NCBI GenBank assembly: GCA_963920765.1
Contig: OY987251.1
Location: forward strand, 3,908,501-3,972,500
Length of the DNA stretch: 64,000 nt
Direction of reading: 5' to 3'
Source of the DNA: Ulota crispa
Taxonomy: Eukaryota > Streptophyta > Bryopsida > Orthotrichales > Orthotrichaceae
The notes beneath the pieces were generated by a model. That model was not told the DNA's origin and did not search any database. It worked only from the letters and a program-made list of their open reading frames with translations. How positions within the stretch are numbered: the stretch's first letter is position 1; every line of letters starts with the position of its first letter. Shown piece after piece: positions 23,669 to 34,411 of the stretch. Both the position numbers and the translations under genes were made by a program.

Positions 23669-23826
23669 TTTGGTAAATGATTAAATGACTATTTATGGGA
23701 CATGCTTGAAGTACAAGGGCCATATTTGAAGTGCATGACCAGAGAGTAAGAATTTTGAGGGCCCTTCAAAAATAAATGTAATCTCTTGAAGTGTCAAGTT
23801 TGAAGTGCAAGGCTGGAGATGCTCTA

Positions 23827-24788
23827 AGAGCTTCTCCACCCTTGCATTGGCCAGGTTTGACACACTCCAAGCACACACGATAAATGCTCAAGGCCCCTCA
23901 AAATTCTCTCATGGCACTCCATTCTAAGGTATGTACACCCATAAGCATCAAACTAAGGGTTTTGAACATGATGAGTATCAATAAATAGCTAGCAAATTAT
24001 AGGATCCTGTTAGGAACAAAAAAATAATAAGTTTGCATTTGCAAATGTATTATTTGGATACTGTGAGAATAAGTTGTGAATTTTTAAAGAGCAAATTGCC
24101 ATTGCACCCATAACCACTTCTAAGATTTCATGTTCACATGTTGTACATCCTTGTCATTACATCTATTCACTTCCAGAGATTTTCTAAGATTTCAAAGGTA
24201 ATCGTTATGGGAACAATGGTGCTTATAGGTGTACATACCTTAGAGCAGCTCCACCCTTGGTCGCCACACTATGCAGGTCAAGAGATTACATTTGTTTTTG
24301 AAGGGCCCTCAAAATTCTTGCACCCTAGTCATGCACTTCAAACATGGCCCCCACACTCCAAGCACGCCCCATAAATAGTGATTTGACCATGCACCAAATG
24401 CTAAAGCGCACTAAAGTTAGGATGAATAGTGTTTTGAAGGGTGCATGCTTTGACACTCTAAAATAGAGTGCCATGAGAGGATTTTGAGGGGCCTTGAGCA
24501 TTTATCATCTGTGCTTGGAGTGTGTCAGACCTGGCCAGTGCAAGGGTGGAGAAGCTCTTAGAGTGTCAAAGCAAGAACCCTTCAAAATACTATTCATCCT
24601 AACTTTAGTGAGCTTTATCCTATATTCCCTTTGGTGCATGCTCAAATCACTATTTATGGGACGTGCTTGGAGTGTAAGGACCATGTTTGAAGTACATGAC
24701 TAGAGAGCAAGAATTTTGAGGGCCCTTCAAAAACAGATGTAATCTCTTGAAGTGTCAAGTTTGAAGTGCAAGGCTGGAGGTGCTCTAC
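23827..24788. mobile_element. Cluster of further M4 fragments with a nested M3 MITE
   Basis: A left end (AGAGCTTCTCCACCCTTGC, 23828 on) is broken by the M3 element at 23925-24242. It is followed by an M4 unit running from about 24241 (GAGCAGCTCCACCCTTGG) to 24562 (CAAGGGTGGAGAAGCTCTTA), then a right-hand fragment to 24788 (AAGGCTGGAGGTGCTCTA). The pieces share CTCAAGGCCCCTCAAAATTC or its inverse. Confidence 0.55.
23925..24242. mobile_element. Tourist-like MITE family M3, copy 2 (318 bp)
   Basis: Ends TAAGGTATGTACACCCATAAG (first 20 bases count) and its inverse CTTATAGGTGTACATACCTTA bound 318 bp. That is exactly the length of copy 3 at 29317-29634, to which the interior is similar in inverted orientation (ACAAATTCACAACTTATTC-like text). 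Confidence 0.7.
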
Positions 24789-25394
24789 GGAGTGTAGTAT
24801 AGAGTTGTAGATCCTACAGAGCACAAGTGCACAACCATGATGCCAAGACCACACCAAGTGCGGCGGCAGTCGTTTTTACGTGCAACCACAAATCCCTTGG
24901 ACGACACTTGCGTGCATTGCAACTCGCCACTTTTGCAGCATTGACCTCGGCACTCACGCCACCACCACCGTTGCCCCAATTTCAAACCCCGCCATCTCCC
25001 CTTTTCTTCTGCCTCGTCACTCCCAAAACGCCATCATCCTACCGTCCAAATTCAGCATTCAGCATTCGGCATTCAGCACTTCCCGAGGTCCGTCAATGCA
25101 TGATTTCCCGTTCCATGCCCTTGCTGCGAATTTGGGTTCCTGTTTGCCGTCGTTTTTCTCGTGGGTTCCTGATTGCCGTCCATCTTCTTGCTGAGACCCT
25201 TTTGTCTACGCTTCTTGCAAGAGGATTATCGACTTTGGAATATCAAATTTGAGGTGTGCAAGAGTTAGGGTTTTGAGGGTTTGTGTGGTGGGGGTGGCTC
25301 TGTGTGCTTCGGTTGTGATTTGCTCAGTATGTACAGAAACGTGGAGGCTGACGAGTAGAGGGCAACGTAAGCTGAGAGAGAGAGAGAGAGAGTC
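24789..25394 (+). promoter_or_regulatory. GC-rich promoter and leader of the gene at 25395
   Basis: The composition changes from AT-rich transposon debris to GC-rich DNA at about 24840. A (GA)n tract at 25375-25392 ends three bases before the start codon, a common arrangement in plant 5' leaders. Short open frames here (24827-25252, 24880-25194) have no recognisable domain and are probably leader or promoter sequence. No TATA box could be assigned with confidence. Confidence 0.4.
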
Positions 25395-27307
25395 ATGGCG
25401 ACGTTACCATCGTCCTCCAGCCTCTCTGCTGCGCACGTCGAGGTACATCCGACAACGACGACGGAGAATGCAAGCTCATCGACGCATCCCAAGATTTCCG
25501 ACCTGCGGCAGAACATCGGTGAGAGCGTGGATCGGCTGTTGGACGAGTCTCACCGCTTCAAATCCGCCGTGCGTGCTGCTTTTGAGCAGTTCCAGCTTCC
25601 TCGGCCTTCGAATGAGCTCCCCCTCAACCAACTGCTCCCTGCTCTTCAATTCTTTATCCACGTAAGAGCTCGAAACCCTAAGATTTCGCTCTTGCAATCA
25701 ATATTCTTTTTGCTCTTACAAAAGTAGCCGTTCCATGTATGTTTATTTTTTTGAGTGGGTATGACTGGTAACCCCTGAAGGTCCAAACTAGTTTTCATTC
25801 TTTTAAACCTTTGATTGTACCATATGGCGACTCTTTTTTTATTGACCTTCAGATGCAATGTTCTTTACTTGTTACAGTGACGTACAATTTTAATGCATGG
25901 TCGATTTTGTTTCTTTGTAATATGATTAATGGAATGGATCACTTCAATACCCATGAAATCTTAGTTCTAATAGGGGCTGACGCTTCTTGCTATGCCTTTT
26001 TGCCTCTTACAAGGCAACATGAGTTCTTTAGGGTTCATCCCCTGTCTTTTCTTTAGGGTTTTCAATGAGAACTAAATGCGTGATTTGAGATTTTTGAATC
26101 TGGACGTGTACAGTATTTTGCTAGTATCCATGTGTTAGATCATTTGCATCCTAAATTCACGTGGATTCCAAGGTTAGTTTATATGACGGAGGACTCCGAA
26201 GAGAAAACTCAGCCTATTATTGAACTTCTGTCCAATCTCTTGAATGGCCTCAAGGGTTCTCTTCAAAGACTTTCATAAATCATAAGCTTCTATGGAGCAG
26301 AGCAAGTAGGGTTTCTTAGAAGACTGGGGTTTAGTTTCTAGGCTAACTTAAAATTTACTAAAAGGAGTTACCTACACTAAATATTGCATTTAGGTTGCCT
26401 TAACAATTAGGTTGCCTTACCTTGGAAAGTTGTCTCATGACTTACCCGCCACTTGGATGCCCATGCGAGTTTCTACATACTACAGTATTTACTGTGCATC
26501 TCGTTTTGTCCAAAGTTTCAAATCTTCTCGCCCTACCCTTCTTCCTGGCTTTGGCGTTTGTTGATGAAAATTACTGTATTATGTCAACTAATTAGTGTGG
26601 GGCAACATAAACGCACGCAATATTCAGTGTAGTAATCTTATTGATCTTTGGTTTTATCAACAAACCAGGGTCCTTGTATTCTTTGACTTCGCTTCCTTCC
26701 ATACCCCCATAGAACGTTGTGCAGACGTGTTCGTTGTTAGGCTCTGGCCGATCGTGTGATCACAGAGAGACCTTTCATGAATTATGTAGAAGTTTTTTCT
26801 TTATGACTTCTAAATACGGTTTTTGAGACAATCTAGATTCTCTGACAATTCTGTTGTTTCGATGTGAATCTTACCGCCATGTTTGTAAATATAAATAATT
26901 TTCAAGCTTCAGAAGCTTTTTACCGGAGTTTCTGATGCACTGTCTTTGCACTGCAGAGGCTCTGTGACGGTCTGGACCCCAAGTGTGGAAAGCTGGTGTT
27001 GCGGCCCATTTCTGAGGAGGACATCCATGGCTCCTTGCGAAGCAACTCTTCACTGGCTCTGCACCCGCTTCTCACACTCCAGCAGTTTGAGCTCTTTGCA
27101 AGGGAGTTGTTGAAGCGGGTGGCTCTAGACCGGGGCAAGCGACTGGGCTTGTTCATGATCGGTGGCATTTTTGCAGTCCACATGGCCAAGAGTGCAGTGA
27201 AGAATATTCCTATTCTGGGTGGACCTATTGGCGCGTTTGCCAACGTCTTGATTCCTACGACCCTGTTAGGACCCGCTGTAGGTGTTGCAGGTGCCCTGTA
27301 TTTGTAG
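25395..27307 (+). CDS. Unknown two-exon protein with hydrophobic C-terminus
   Basis: Exons 25395-25661 and 26957-27307 join through an intron of 1295 bp with standard GT (CACGTAAG) and AG (CTGCAG) borders in phase 0, giving 205 residues. The N-terminal 30 residues are Ser/Thr-rich. Residues about 33-90 look helical and amphipathic (DLRQNIGESVDRLLDESHRF). Exon 2 begins RLCDGLDPKCGKLVLRPISE. The last 55 residues hold two hydrophobic, Gly-rich stretches (LGLFMIGGIFAVHMAK and the terminal LIPTTLLGPAVGVAGALYL), which could be membrane segments. The start is the first ATG after the GA tract. I do not recognise the family; the even composition and clean splice suggest a real, probably conserved, plant gene. 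A membrane-anchored or plastid/mitochondrial location is possible but not shown. Confidence 0.75.
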
Positions 27308-29316
27308 TAGCCCTGGAGCCTTTTGGGTGTATTCTTTTTCCACATTTTCCCATGCTTTGGACCTGGCTCCTCCCTGTTATTTGGGCTATACATATGACGT
27401 AGAGTAGCGTTTTGGTCGAGTTGAAGTTGTGGTGGTCACCTTCGTCCATTTAGTCACAGGATTTGTCAACCTTTTTCTGGTACATGGGCCATGCAGGAAA
27501 ATGCTTACTGCAGCTCTCAAAGCTCTACAGACAGACCTGGGATTAGCTGCAAGTGCTTCCAAGCATTGCTTTGTGCCTTGGCTTGTAAAGAGAACACGTA
27601 AATGCATATGTCGCCACATTTGATGAATGCTTTTTTTAAAAACAAATTGCTGAAGTTTCTAATTAAGTGCAAGTTTTCTGAAATGTTTGAAATGAAATGT
27701 TTGAAATTACAGTATTTGAATATATTCGAAGGATTTCAACCCGTGTAGAAAGTTGGGTAGAAATTTAGATCGGAACTTAGGTGAGACTTTGTGTGGAATA
27801 TGTGTATTGTGAATGTCGTGATTGTAATTTTGATTGTACTCGTCTGACAACCTGAAATTCCATTCCATGACTTTGGCTTGGATTCTCTTGATTCTGAACA
27901 AAAACTCTCTAGGATCAAAGTATTGAGAGCTCGTAGTGGTAGGCTTTCCTTTGATAGCCAATATATTGAATATGAGGGTGCAGTTCTTCTATCTTATGGT
28001 ATGTTTGAGTTAGTACCTTCATCTAAAGATACTTTGTTGTAGATAAATACTGCCAAATTTGGTTATTATTTAATTGAAAACTTATTGATAGACCCTTGCC
28101 TATTCATAAAATGTTTGAATGTCATTGAATTTTGGAGAATAAGGTGGTAGCACCCATAGCTGATAACGCCCCATTCCCAACTAGTAAGGGGTGCTATTTC
28201 TACCATGAGCAAGGATAGGTGCTTTGGAATGCATTTTTCTAACATTTTCAAGGCTGGGGCCAATCAAGTCATGCCACATGTCCCAAAGTGAGGTAGAAAG
28301 TAATGAGTTGAAATTAGTTTGGCTAGTATTAGAAATGCATACATCTAGACATTGGCAATGGGTGAAAAATACTTTTGGACTCCCAAAATTCACAATAATG
28401 TCAATTTTGCAAATAAAATTATGAAAAATTTGCAATCCCAATATTTCTTATCTTCCTACATGGGAAAATTATTTTTTTGCCTCAAACTCTTTGTATTTTT
28501 TTGCAAAATCGCTTAAGTTATCGGTTATGGATGCTTCCACCTTAGTACAAAATGCCCTTGGTAGTTTGATGTACGACCTCAAGTAATTTATGCTAATTTT
28601 GCTTCTAAACTACATGACGTTGACCACTACAACCTTCTAATTCTTTTTTGTTACTACTATACTTCAAGGGCATTTTGAGAAATTGTCAAAAGTTGGAAAT
28701 ACTTTGCTCATTTTTGAAAAAAATTCAAAAATTAAGGGTATTAAAGTAGAGTGTCTTGACCATTTCACAAAAAGCCAAGTAGTTTAAGGTAGGAATACCA
28801 TAAACAGTTATCCCCTCTACTTGGAGAGGAGACTGTTCTGAAACCAACAATAGTTGGCTCTAAAAAAGATTTTGAAAGATTTTGAAAAAATGCTATTTTC
28901 TCGCATTTGATTGGTTCACACCTATTTTGGAAGAAGTTTCTAGAGGTAACCATTTAAGGTACACCTATGAAATGAGAATAGGGTCCCAATGAAGAATGCA
29001 CATTTATATTGCATAAAATATTTATTCTTGAGTAATTTTTTTTTTTTTTTTTTGTTCTTCCTTATCCTTGTTTTTGCACAGATTGAGCTTCATTTCTCAA
29101 GAAATTCCCCATATCTTATCAAGCTAAGTGGCTTATTTTTTACCGTTTATGGTATTTCTACCTTAGTAAACTTATCTTGTTTGACTGAAAACTTGGCATT
29201 GTCTTTTCAACAACCACACATAAAGCATTTCATATCTTGCCCACTCTTATACGGATGTGCTTCAATTGCGTATGCTAACTATGACTGCTGATCTGAAGTT
29301 ACTTTCATACTGCCAT

Positions 29317-29634
29317 TAAGGTAGGAGCACCCATAAGTGTTAGTGTCCCCATAATTGTTGCCTTTAAAATCTTGGAAAATTTGTGGAAGTAAGTAGATGT
29401 AATTACAAGGATGTCCAACATGTGGACATGAAATCTTAGTGTTGGTTGGAGGTGCAATGGCAATTTGCTCTTTATAAATTCACAACTTATTCTTACAATA
29501 TCCAAATAAAACATTTGAAAGTGCAAAATCATTTTTTTTCTGTTCCTAACAGGATCCTATAATTTGCTACATGTTTATTAATAGTCATCATGTTCAAAAC
29601 CCTTGGTTTGATGCTTATGGGTGCTCCTACCTTA
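29317..29634. mobile_element. Tourist-like MITE family M3, copy 3
   Basis: Ends TAAGGTAGGAGCACCCATAA and TTATGGGTGCTCCTACCTTA form a 21-bp perfect inverted repeat around 318 bp. The matching place in copy B (about 51961-51970, CCCGTTACGAG) lacks it, which fits insertion at a TTA target. TTA/TAA targets are typical of PIF/Harbinger MITEs, and a broken Harbinger transposase lies at 62.6 kb. Confidence 0.8.
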
Positions 29635-31236
29635 CAGGAGTTGCAAAGCTTGGTACATTTTATAGGTAAATCTTTATTTCCTAGTGGCCCTTTTCATGAG
29701 AGGAAAATCTTGATTTCTCATAAAGGGTGCTGTTTGTTAGTTTCTCAACCTAAAGATGTTGCCTACCAACGTGTTGGGTGTATTTATACAAAGACCATTT
29801 ATTACTTGAAGAAATGACTTTATGACAAAATGTCAAAAAAATCCCCAAAAAATCTTAGTTAATTGGTAGTATGTTTATGACTTGGCTTAAAATTACGACT
29901 CCAATGAAATTCATGTGCTACTGAAATACCCCATCTATATAGAACAAAGGAGAGCATATACAATACAACAACATCCTTTAGGGGTTAAGAGAGCCTATAT
30001 TTGCTTATGTTTACACCTCACTAGCTGTGTAAAAAGTTTTGTTTTTATCATGAATAAATGTGTTTTCTAGGAGAAATGGGCTTCAAAAAACAATTGTCAT
30101 TTCTTCTTGCAAAACATCTTTTGGAATTTTTTTTTTTACCCTAGGTTTGAAATCCCCTATTTGTATTCAATGGGTTACAAAAATTAACCATTATTCAACA
30201 AAGCTACAGGTTTGTTGCATTAAAATCTAGGAGTTTAAATGTTTCCATTATAACTCGATAAATTTGTTCACAAGTGTGTACACATTACTTATACATGAAT
30301 GTTGATTGGTGTATTTTATGTACTTGAAGTAGCTCATGTAAACATCAATCGTAATTTCATTATACAATGATATTGTGCAAATAATTTTCATGACAACAGG
30401 TTAAATCTTTGCTAAAGTAGATTTTCTTTTGTTAATTGATCTTTTTTCCTAATTGCAAAAAGCTAGAAAATGGTTAGTTTTCCATTCATTATGTTTTCTA
30501 TTATTTGTCCTGCAAATGCTGTAAGATGCTTTCTTGTATAAACATCAATAATTATACAAAATAATTTTGTTCTTTTGAGTTTAGCCTTTCAAGTTTGCAA
30601 CATGGACATAGATATAAAACATGAAGGTGAGAGAGGCTATTTGGTATGTGCTTGATGAGGCAATTGTTATATTAAAGAACATTTTATTTCAAACTTTAAA
30701 AAAAATATAGTAAACTTTTCAAAAAATAAATGTCTTTGTAAGTGGTGCAAACACAATAAAAAAAACTCACTAAAGTATGTAAAAAGTGCCAACATGGTGG
30801 ATCCAAGGTTTAGTGGTGCATTCACGTGCATTTGTGCATGGGCTTGAAAATGAGTAACTATAGATTAGTCATTTCACAATTCTCTAAAAACTCCTAATTT
30901 TGGATAAAGGACTCTTTTTAAATGTTTCAAATGCTTTTAGTAGAGTGTTGTGGCTTTGCATTCTATTATTGTGGTTACTAATCTATCTTTATTTGATCAA
31001 AGTGGAGGTTTCAAAAATGAGAATTGTTTTATATTTTTGTAAGCATGCATACGGCATGTGGTTTTAATTTATACTAGTATACATGCACAGGCTTTGCATG
31101 AGTTGGACATGCATGGATAACGCAACATTCAACTTTACAAAAAAACAACAACATCTCATGAATTAATTGGTCTAGAATCTAATCCTAATGTATTACGTAG
31201 AAAATCTCTTATAACTTGTTCAAAATCTAACCTTAA

Positions 31237-31876
31237 CCCCTCACCACCCATAGAATTTTGGAGTATCTCAAAATTTGCTTGAAAGTGAATAAAGTGCCAG
31301 CATTTTGATCAATCATATTAATTTTCTCTGAAGCGCAACCATAAAAACTCAAAGTAGACATGTTATACATCACATAGGAAAAGAAATCACAGAAATATCA
31401 CTTGTGGATTTAAAATTATAATGTTTGATCATGAGGGTTTTAAAATTGCAAAAGTGATTTGAGTCTTTCAATCTCCTTTTTGCATCTCAAACCTAAAACT
31501 AAGGGTACCAAAAAAATGTATATAAAGTATAGCATGTATAACCCCAATCAATTTATGGCTTCTCAAAATCTATTCTACAATTTTTTGAATTGAATTTGTA
31601 ATGTGATTTTTTCTCCACGTTCTAGTATACTTGAGGCTCATTTCCAAGAGCCTTCAACACTAGAAAGTGAAGATTTACAAAGGACACCCTTGCACAAAAT
31701 CTTGAATAGACAAATCTTTTTAATTCATTTTCAAAATCAGACTCCTAATGCTAAAACTAAATTTCAATAAGAATTTAAAAATAATAGTAATCACTAAAAA
31801 AAATCTTGAAAAAAGGTCGCGCATCTCTGAATAAAATTCAAAGGGGCCCAATTTGGGCCCCGTGGGCGATGAAGGG
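31237..31876. mobile_element. TTAA-flanked TIR element, 640 bp (copy A only)
   Basis: TTAA (31233-31236) precedes CCCCTCACCACCC and TTAA (31877-31880) follows GGGCGATGAAGGG. Copy B at 54282-54296 has a single TTAA here, the empty site. It landed in the TTAA that already bordered the element at 31881. Confidence 0.7.
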
Positions 31877-31880
31877 TTAA

Positions 31881-33057
31881 CCCTTAAAGCCCTGCAACCT
31901 TTATTTTGTCAAAAGACCCTCAAAATTGTCATTTCTATCACAAAGAGTAATTTTTTTGAATATCGGTCATTTTGCATATCTAACCATAGGATCTTGTACT
32001 AGACTAGTATAAGAATGTAGAAAAAAAAATCCAAAAACTTTGACCTCATACAATAGAACTCTTCTAAACTGATATGGTTGGGACCCCAAGAACTAGATTA
32101 GTTTAAGTAAGTTATTAGTTAGTTTTGTAGAAGTGTAAGTGAAGTGCCCTTGAGGTTAGTGCCTAGATAGCACAAAGGAGCATTATTACTGTTGCATTAA
32201 TTGCTTTGGTTTATGATTGACATATAGTCTGACATTGAGATTTGTTTTATATATTAGATTATAGAGGATATCTATTTGTAGGATATCGGTTTAGAGGAGT
32301 TCTACAGTAGATTGCAAGATATTTGCATTTAAAGTGTAAAAAAATTAACGTTTTTGCACCTTACATGACTAGCTTATTTGACTTTGAACTTTTTTAACTT
32401 AAAAATTTTGCACCACAAAGTTTGAAGTTTTATTATTTTATGGTAACAAATTGAGTTGAAAATTTTTGGAAAAAAATCAAAACAGAATTCACTTAATTTT
32501 CATTCTTAAAAAAACATTGAGTAGAAGAAGGTATGAGATTAAACAAAAACTTAAATTTGTTGATAACCATGCAATGGAATTGAAACACAATAAATCCAAT
32601 GGTGAGATTGTTTTGGAAAGCAAACTTCACCCTTTCCAACAAGTTTTTTTGAAAAAATGTTAAACTTGCATTCAAAAATGAAGTTTATAAATTATTTTTT
32701 CAAGAAGATGCTCAAATTGCCCAAAATACAAGATTGTTCATAGCTTTCTCATAAGTAGCCCAAATGGAATGAATCAAAGCTTCATATGTCGGCAAAACTA
32801 TAACCTACAAGAATTTATTATTATTATTTTTTCAAGTTTTGTAAAAATAAATTTGCTACTGATCTCCCCAAATTTGTGCTTATCTAGGCATAACTTTTGC
32901 TCTAAGCCATAGATTGGAATAACAATGATATTCCCCAAAATCTAATGTGTTTTTCTATCTTCAAAAAAAGTTTCAAAAAATCAAGACAAAAATTAAGGCC
33001 ATGGGTACTTGCCCAAAATCCCTTTTGTCCCTTAAGGGAACAACAGGGCTTTAGGGG
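31881..33057. mobile_element. TTAA-type TIR element (copy A), with nested MITE
   Basis: The ends CCCTTAAAGCCCTG and CAGGGCTTTAGGGG are inverted. The right-hand TTAA has become TATA. The counterpart in copy B is 54290-55216. The extra length here is the 261-bp MITE at 32049-32309. Confidence 0.6.
32049..32309. mobile_element. TIR MITE, 261 bp (copy A only)
   Basis: The ends TAGAACTCTTCTAAACTGATA (first 20 bases count) and, inverted, TAGAACTCCTCTAAACCGAT bound the element. Copy B reads straight through (TGACCTCACAAATTGCAAG near 54451), giving the empty site. Confidence 0.7.
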
Positions 33058-33810
33058 TATATGCATTGTCATTTTGATCCTTATTTAAAACCAAAAATAG
33101 TAATTGCCTTTATCACAATGCTACCTTTATAGATTTTGCTAGGAGGCAAATGGTGTTTGGATGTTTTTCTAGCACATGGTTGGAAGGCACTTGGTGTAAT
33201 GCATTTGCAAGGACATCCTTTATTATTTCAACTTCCACCAAAAGGTGCTAAAGGATTTTGGAAAAGGACATGGTTGGAGGGTGCTTGGTGTTCTATGTCT
33301 AAGGCATCTTTTAATACTTCAACTTTCACCAGAAAATTTGGTTCTAAAAAAAGGCACTAAATCACTAAAGGTTAGGCTCCCACTTAGTAGTATAGATGTG
33401 GTTTTGTTTGACCTTTTACAAAAAAACGTCGCAATAGAATTTTAGCAAGTTTAATGTGAACATGTGAGAAATGGTGCAACTATTTTTGTTAATATGTTGA
33501 ATTAAGAGGTGGAATTCATGTGGGATGCTTGCAATGCATGCACTTTTAAAAATGCAATTGCAAGCTATCTTGATATGTACGGCAATGCGTTCATATAATA
33601 ATTATTTTGTAAACTGTGAAGAAATTAGGGTGGGGCAACCTAAACGCAATGTTATAAGTGTAGTGAATAACGTGCACTGGAACTGAGATTGCTTGATATT
33701 GTGCTTGATATCGTTTTCGATGAACATATGGCGAGTTCTGTACATCCAAAACTGATTTTGTCATGTTTGTTTGGAGCATACAGATGATTTTTGTTACCGA
33801 TGCAATTGAT

Positions 33811-34411
33811 AGGAGAATTCTGGAAGCACAGTCTCCGATGCTACAGTGTCTTCGTCGTGTCTGCCTCCGTCCTCGTCACTGCTCCGGGCCTCCGGTCGGA
33901 AGCGCTGGGGTTTGTTACGCGAGCTCCGACTTCTCCCTCACCACCAGGTCTCCATTGGCACGCAAGCCTTCGCCGTATCGCTCTCCAGATGTGTGAGGAT
34001 TTCGTCGAGGTCGGAGAGAGCTTGGCTTCGGCGACTTATGTCTGGAGTGAGGGAGTTTGATCGCGTACGTGGCCATTCCTAATGGCGATTGGCTGTACCG
34101 CTTTGGAGTTGTGTGAGGGTTTGGTGGAGGTCGGAGAGAGAGCTTGGCTTCGGAGACTTATTCGTGGAGTGAGGGAGTTTGATCGCGAACGTGGCCATTC
34201 CTAACGGCCATTGGCTGTACCGCTTTGGAGCTGTGTGAGGGTTTGGTGGAGATCAGAGAGAGCTTGGCTTCGGAGACTTATTCGTGGAGTGCGGGAGTTT
34301 GACTGCGACGTGGCTAACCCTAACGGCGAGCTCAGGGAAATGTCGAGAGCCGGCTGTTGAGAGGGGATCGCTGCATTTGGAGCTGCTTGGTGGAATTTGG
34401 CGTTGCACGAG
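33811..34411 (+). promoter_or_regulatory. GC-rich promoter/leader region of the kinase-NLR gene (inferred)
   Basis: Composition rises abruptly in GC where repeat copy A ends. The region includes the 121-bp tandem repeat at 33985-34326 and ends in a consensus splice donor (GAG followed by GTGAGT at 34411/34412). I infer a non-coding leader exon spliced to the acceptor at 39385, just before the kinase coding exon. Small open frames in this interval have no recognisable domain. Confidence 0.35.
33985..34326 (+). repeat. 121-bp tandem repeat, nearly three copies
   Basis: The word CTTGGCTTCGG recurs at 34021, 34143 and 34263 (periods 122 and 120), with surrounding shared text GTGTGAGGGTTTGGTGGAGG, GGAGTGAGGGAGTTTGA and GCGATTGGCTGTACCGC-like blocks. 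A partial fourth copy may extend to about 34390. The unit is GC-rich and lies in the inferred promoter or leader. Confidence 0.85.

Larger units (their letters stand above)
22822..23827. mobile_element. MITE family M4 carrying two nested MITEs
   Basis: The outer ends TAAGGGCTTCTCCAGCCTTG and (reverse complement of the right end) TTAGAGCATCTCCAGCCTTG are inverted repeats. Two younger elements sit inside: 22968-23358 and 23382-23668. With these removed, the host text (CACTATTCATC, then GAGCTTTATCCTATATC) matches the unfilled family copy at 24557-24788 (CTATTCATCC, GAGCTTTATCCTATATTCC), which proves the nesting. Confidence 0.65.
31074..33396 (-). mobile_element. Non-autonomous Helitron with nested elements (copy A)
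   Basis: On the minus strand it starts TCTATACTACTAAGTGGGAG and ends with a hairpin (CATGCA..TGCATG) and TATACTAG, lying between A (31073) and T (33397). It is the same family as 5646-6124 and the same insertion as 54127-55564 in copy B. Nested inside are a TTAA element (31881-33057), a second TTAA element at its left border (31237-31876) and a TIR MITE (32049-32309). It has no helicase or Rep coding. Confidence 0.65.
27587..33810. repeat. Large direct repeat, copy A
   Basis: From AAGAGAACACGTAAATGC to about GATGATTTTTGTTACC this segment is collinear with copy B (48537-57895) at high similarity, apart from insertions present in only one copy. No intact coding frame is shared; frames common to A and B are short. 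Copy A starts about 280 bp after the stop of the 25395 gene and ends at the GC-rich start of the kinase-NLR gene region. Elements present here but missing in B are 29317-29634, 31237-31876 and 32049-32309. There are no LTR-type TG..CA ends, so its nature is unclear: an old large transposon or a segmental duplication. Confidence 0.8.

Noticed and set aside
33136-33445. Open frames conserved between Helitron copies (33136-33360 and 55296-55685)
   Set aside because: The similarity is explained by the A/B duplication. The frames are short, have no domain, and the third Helitron copy (5646-6124) does not keep the frame.
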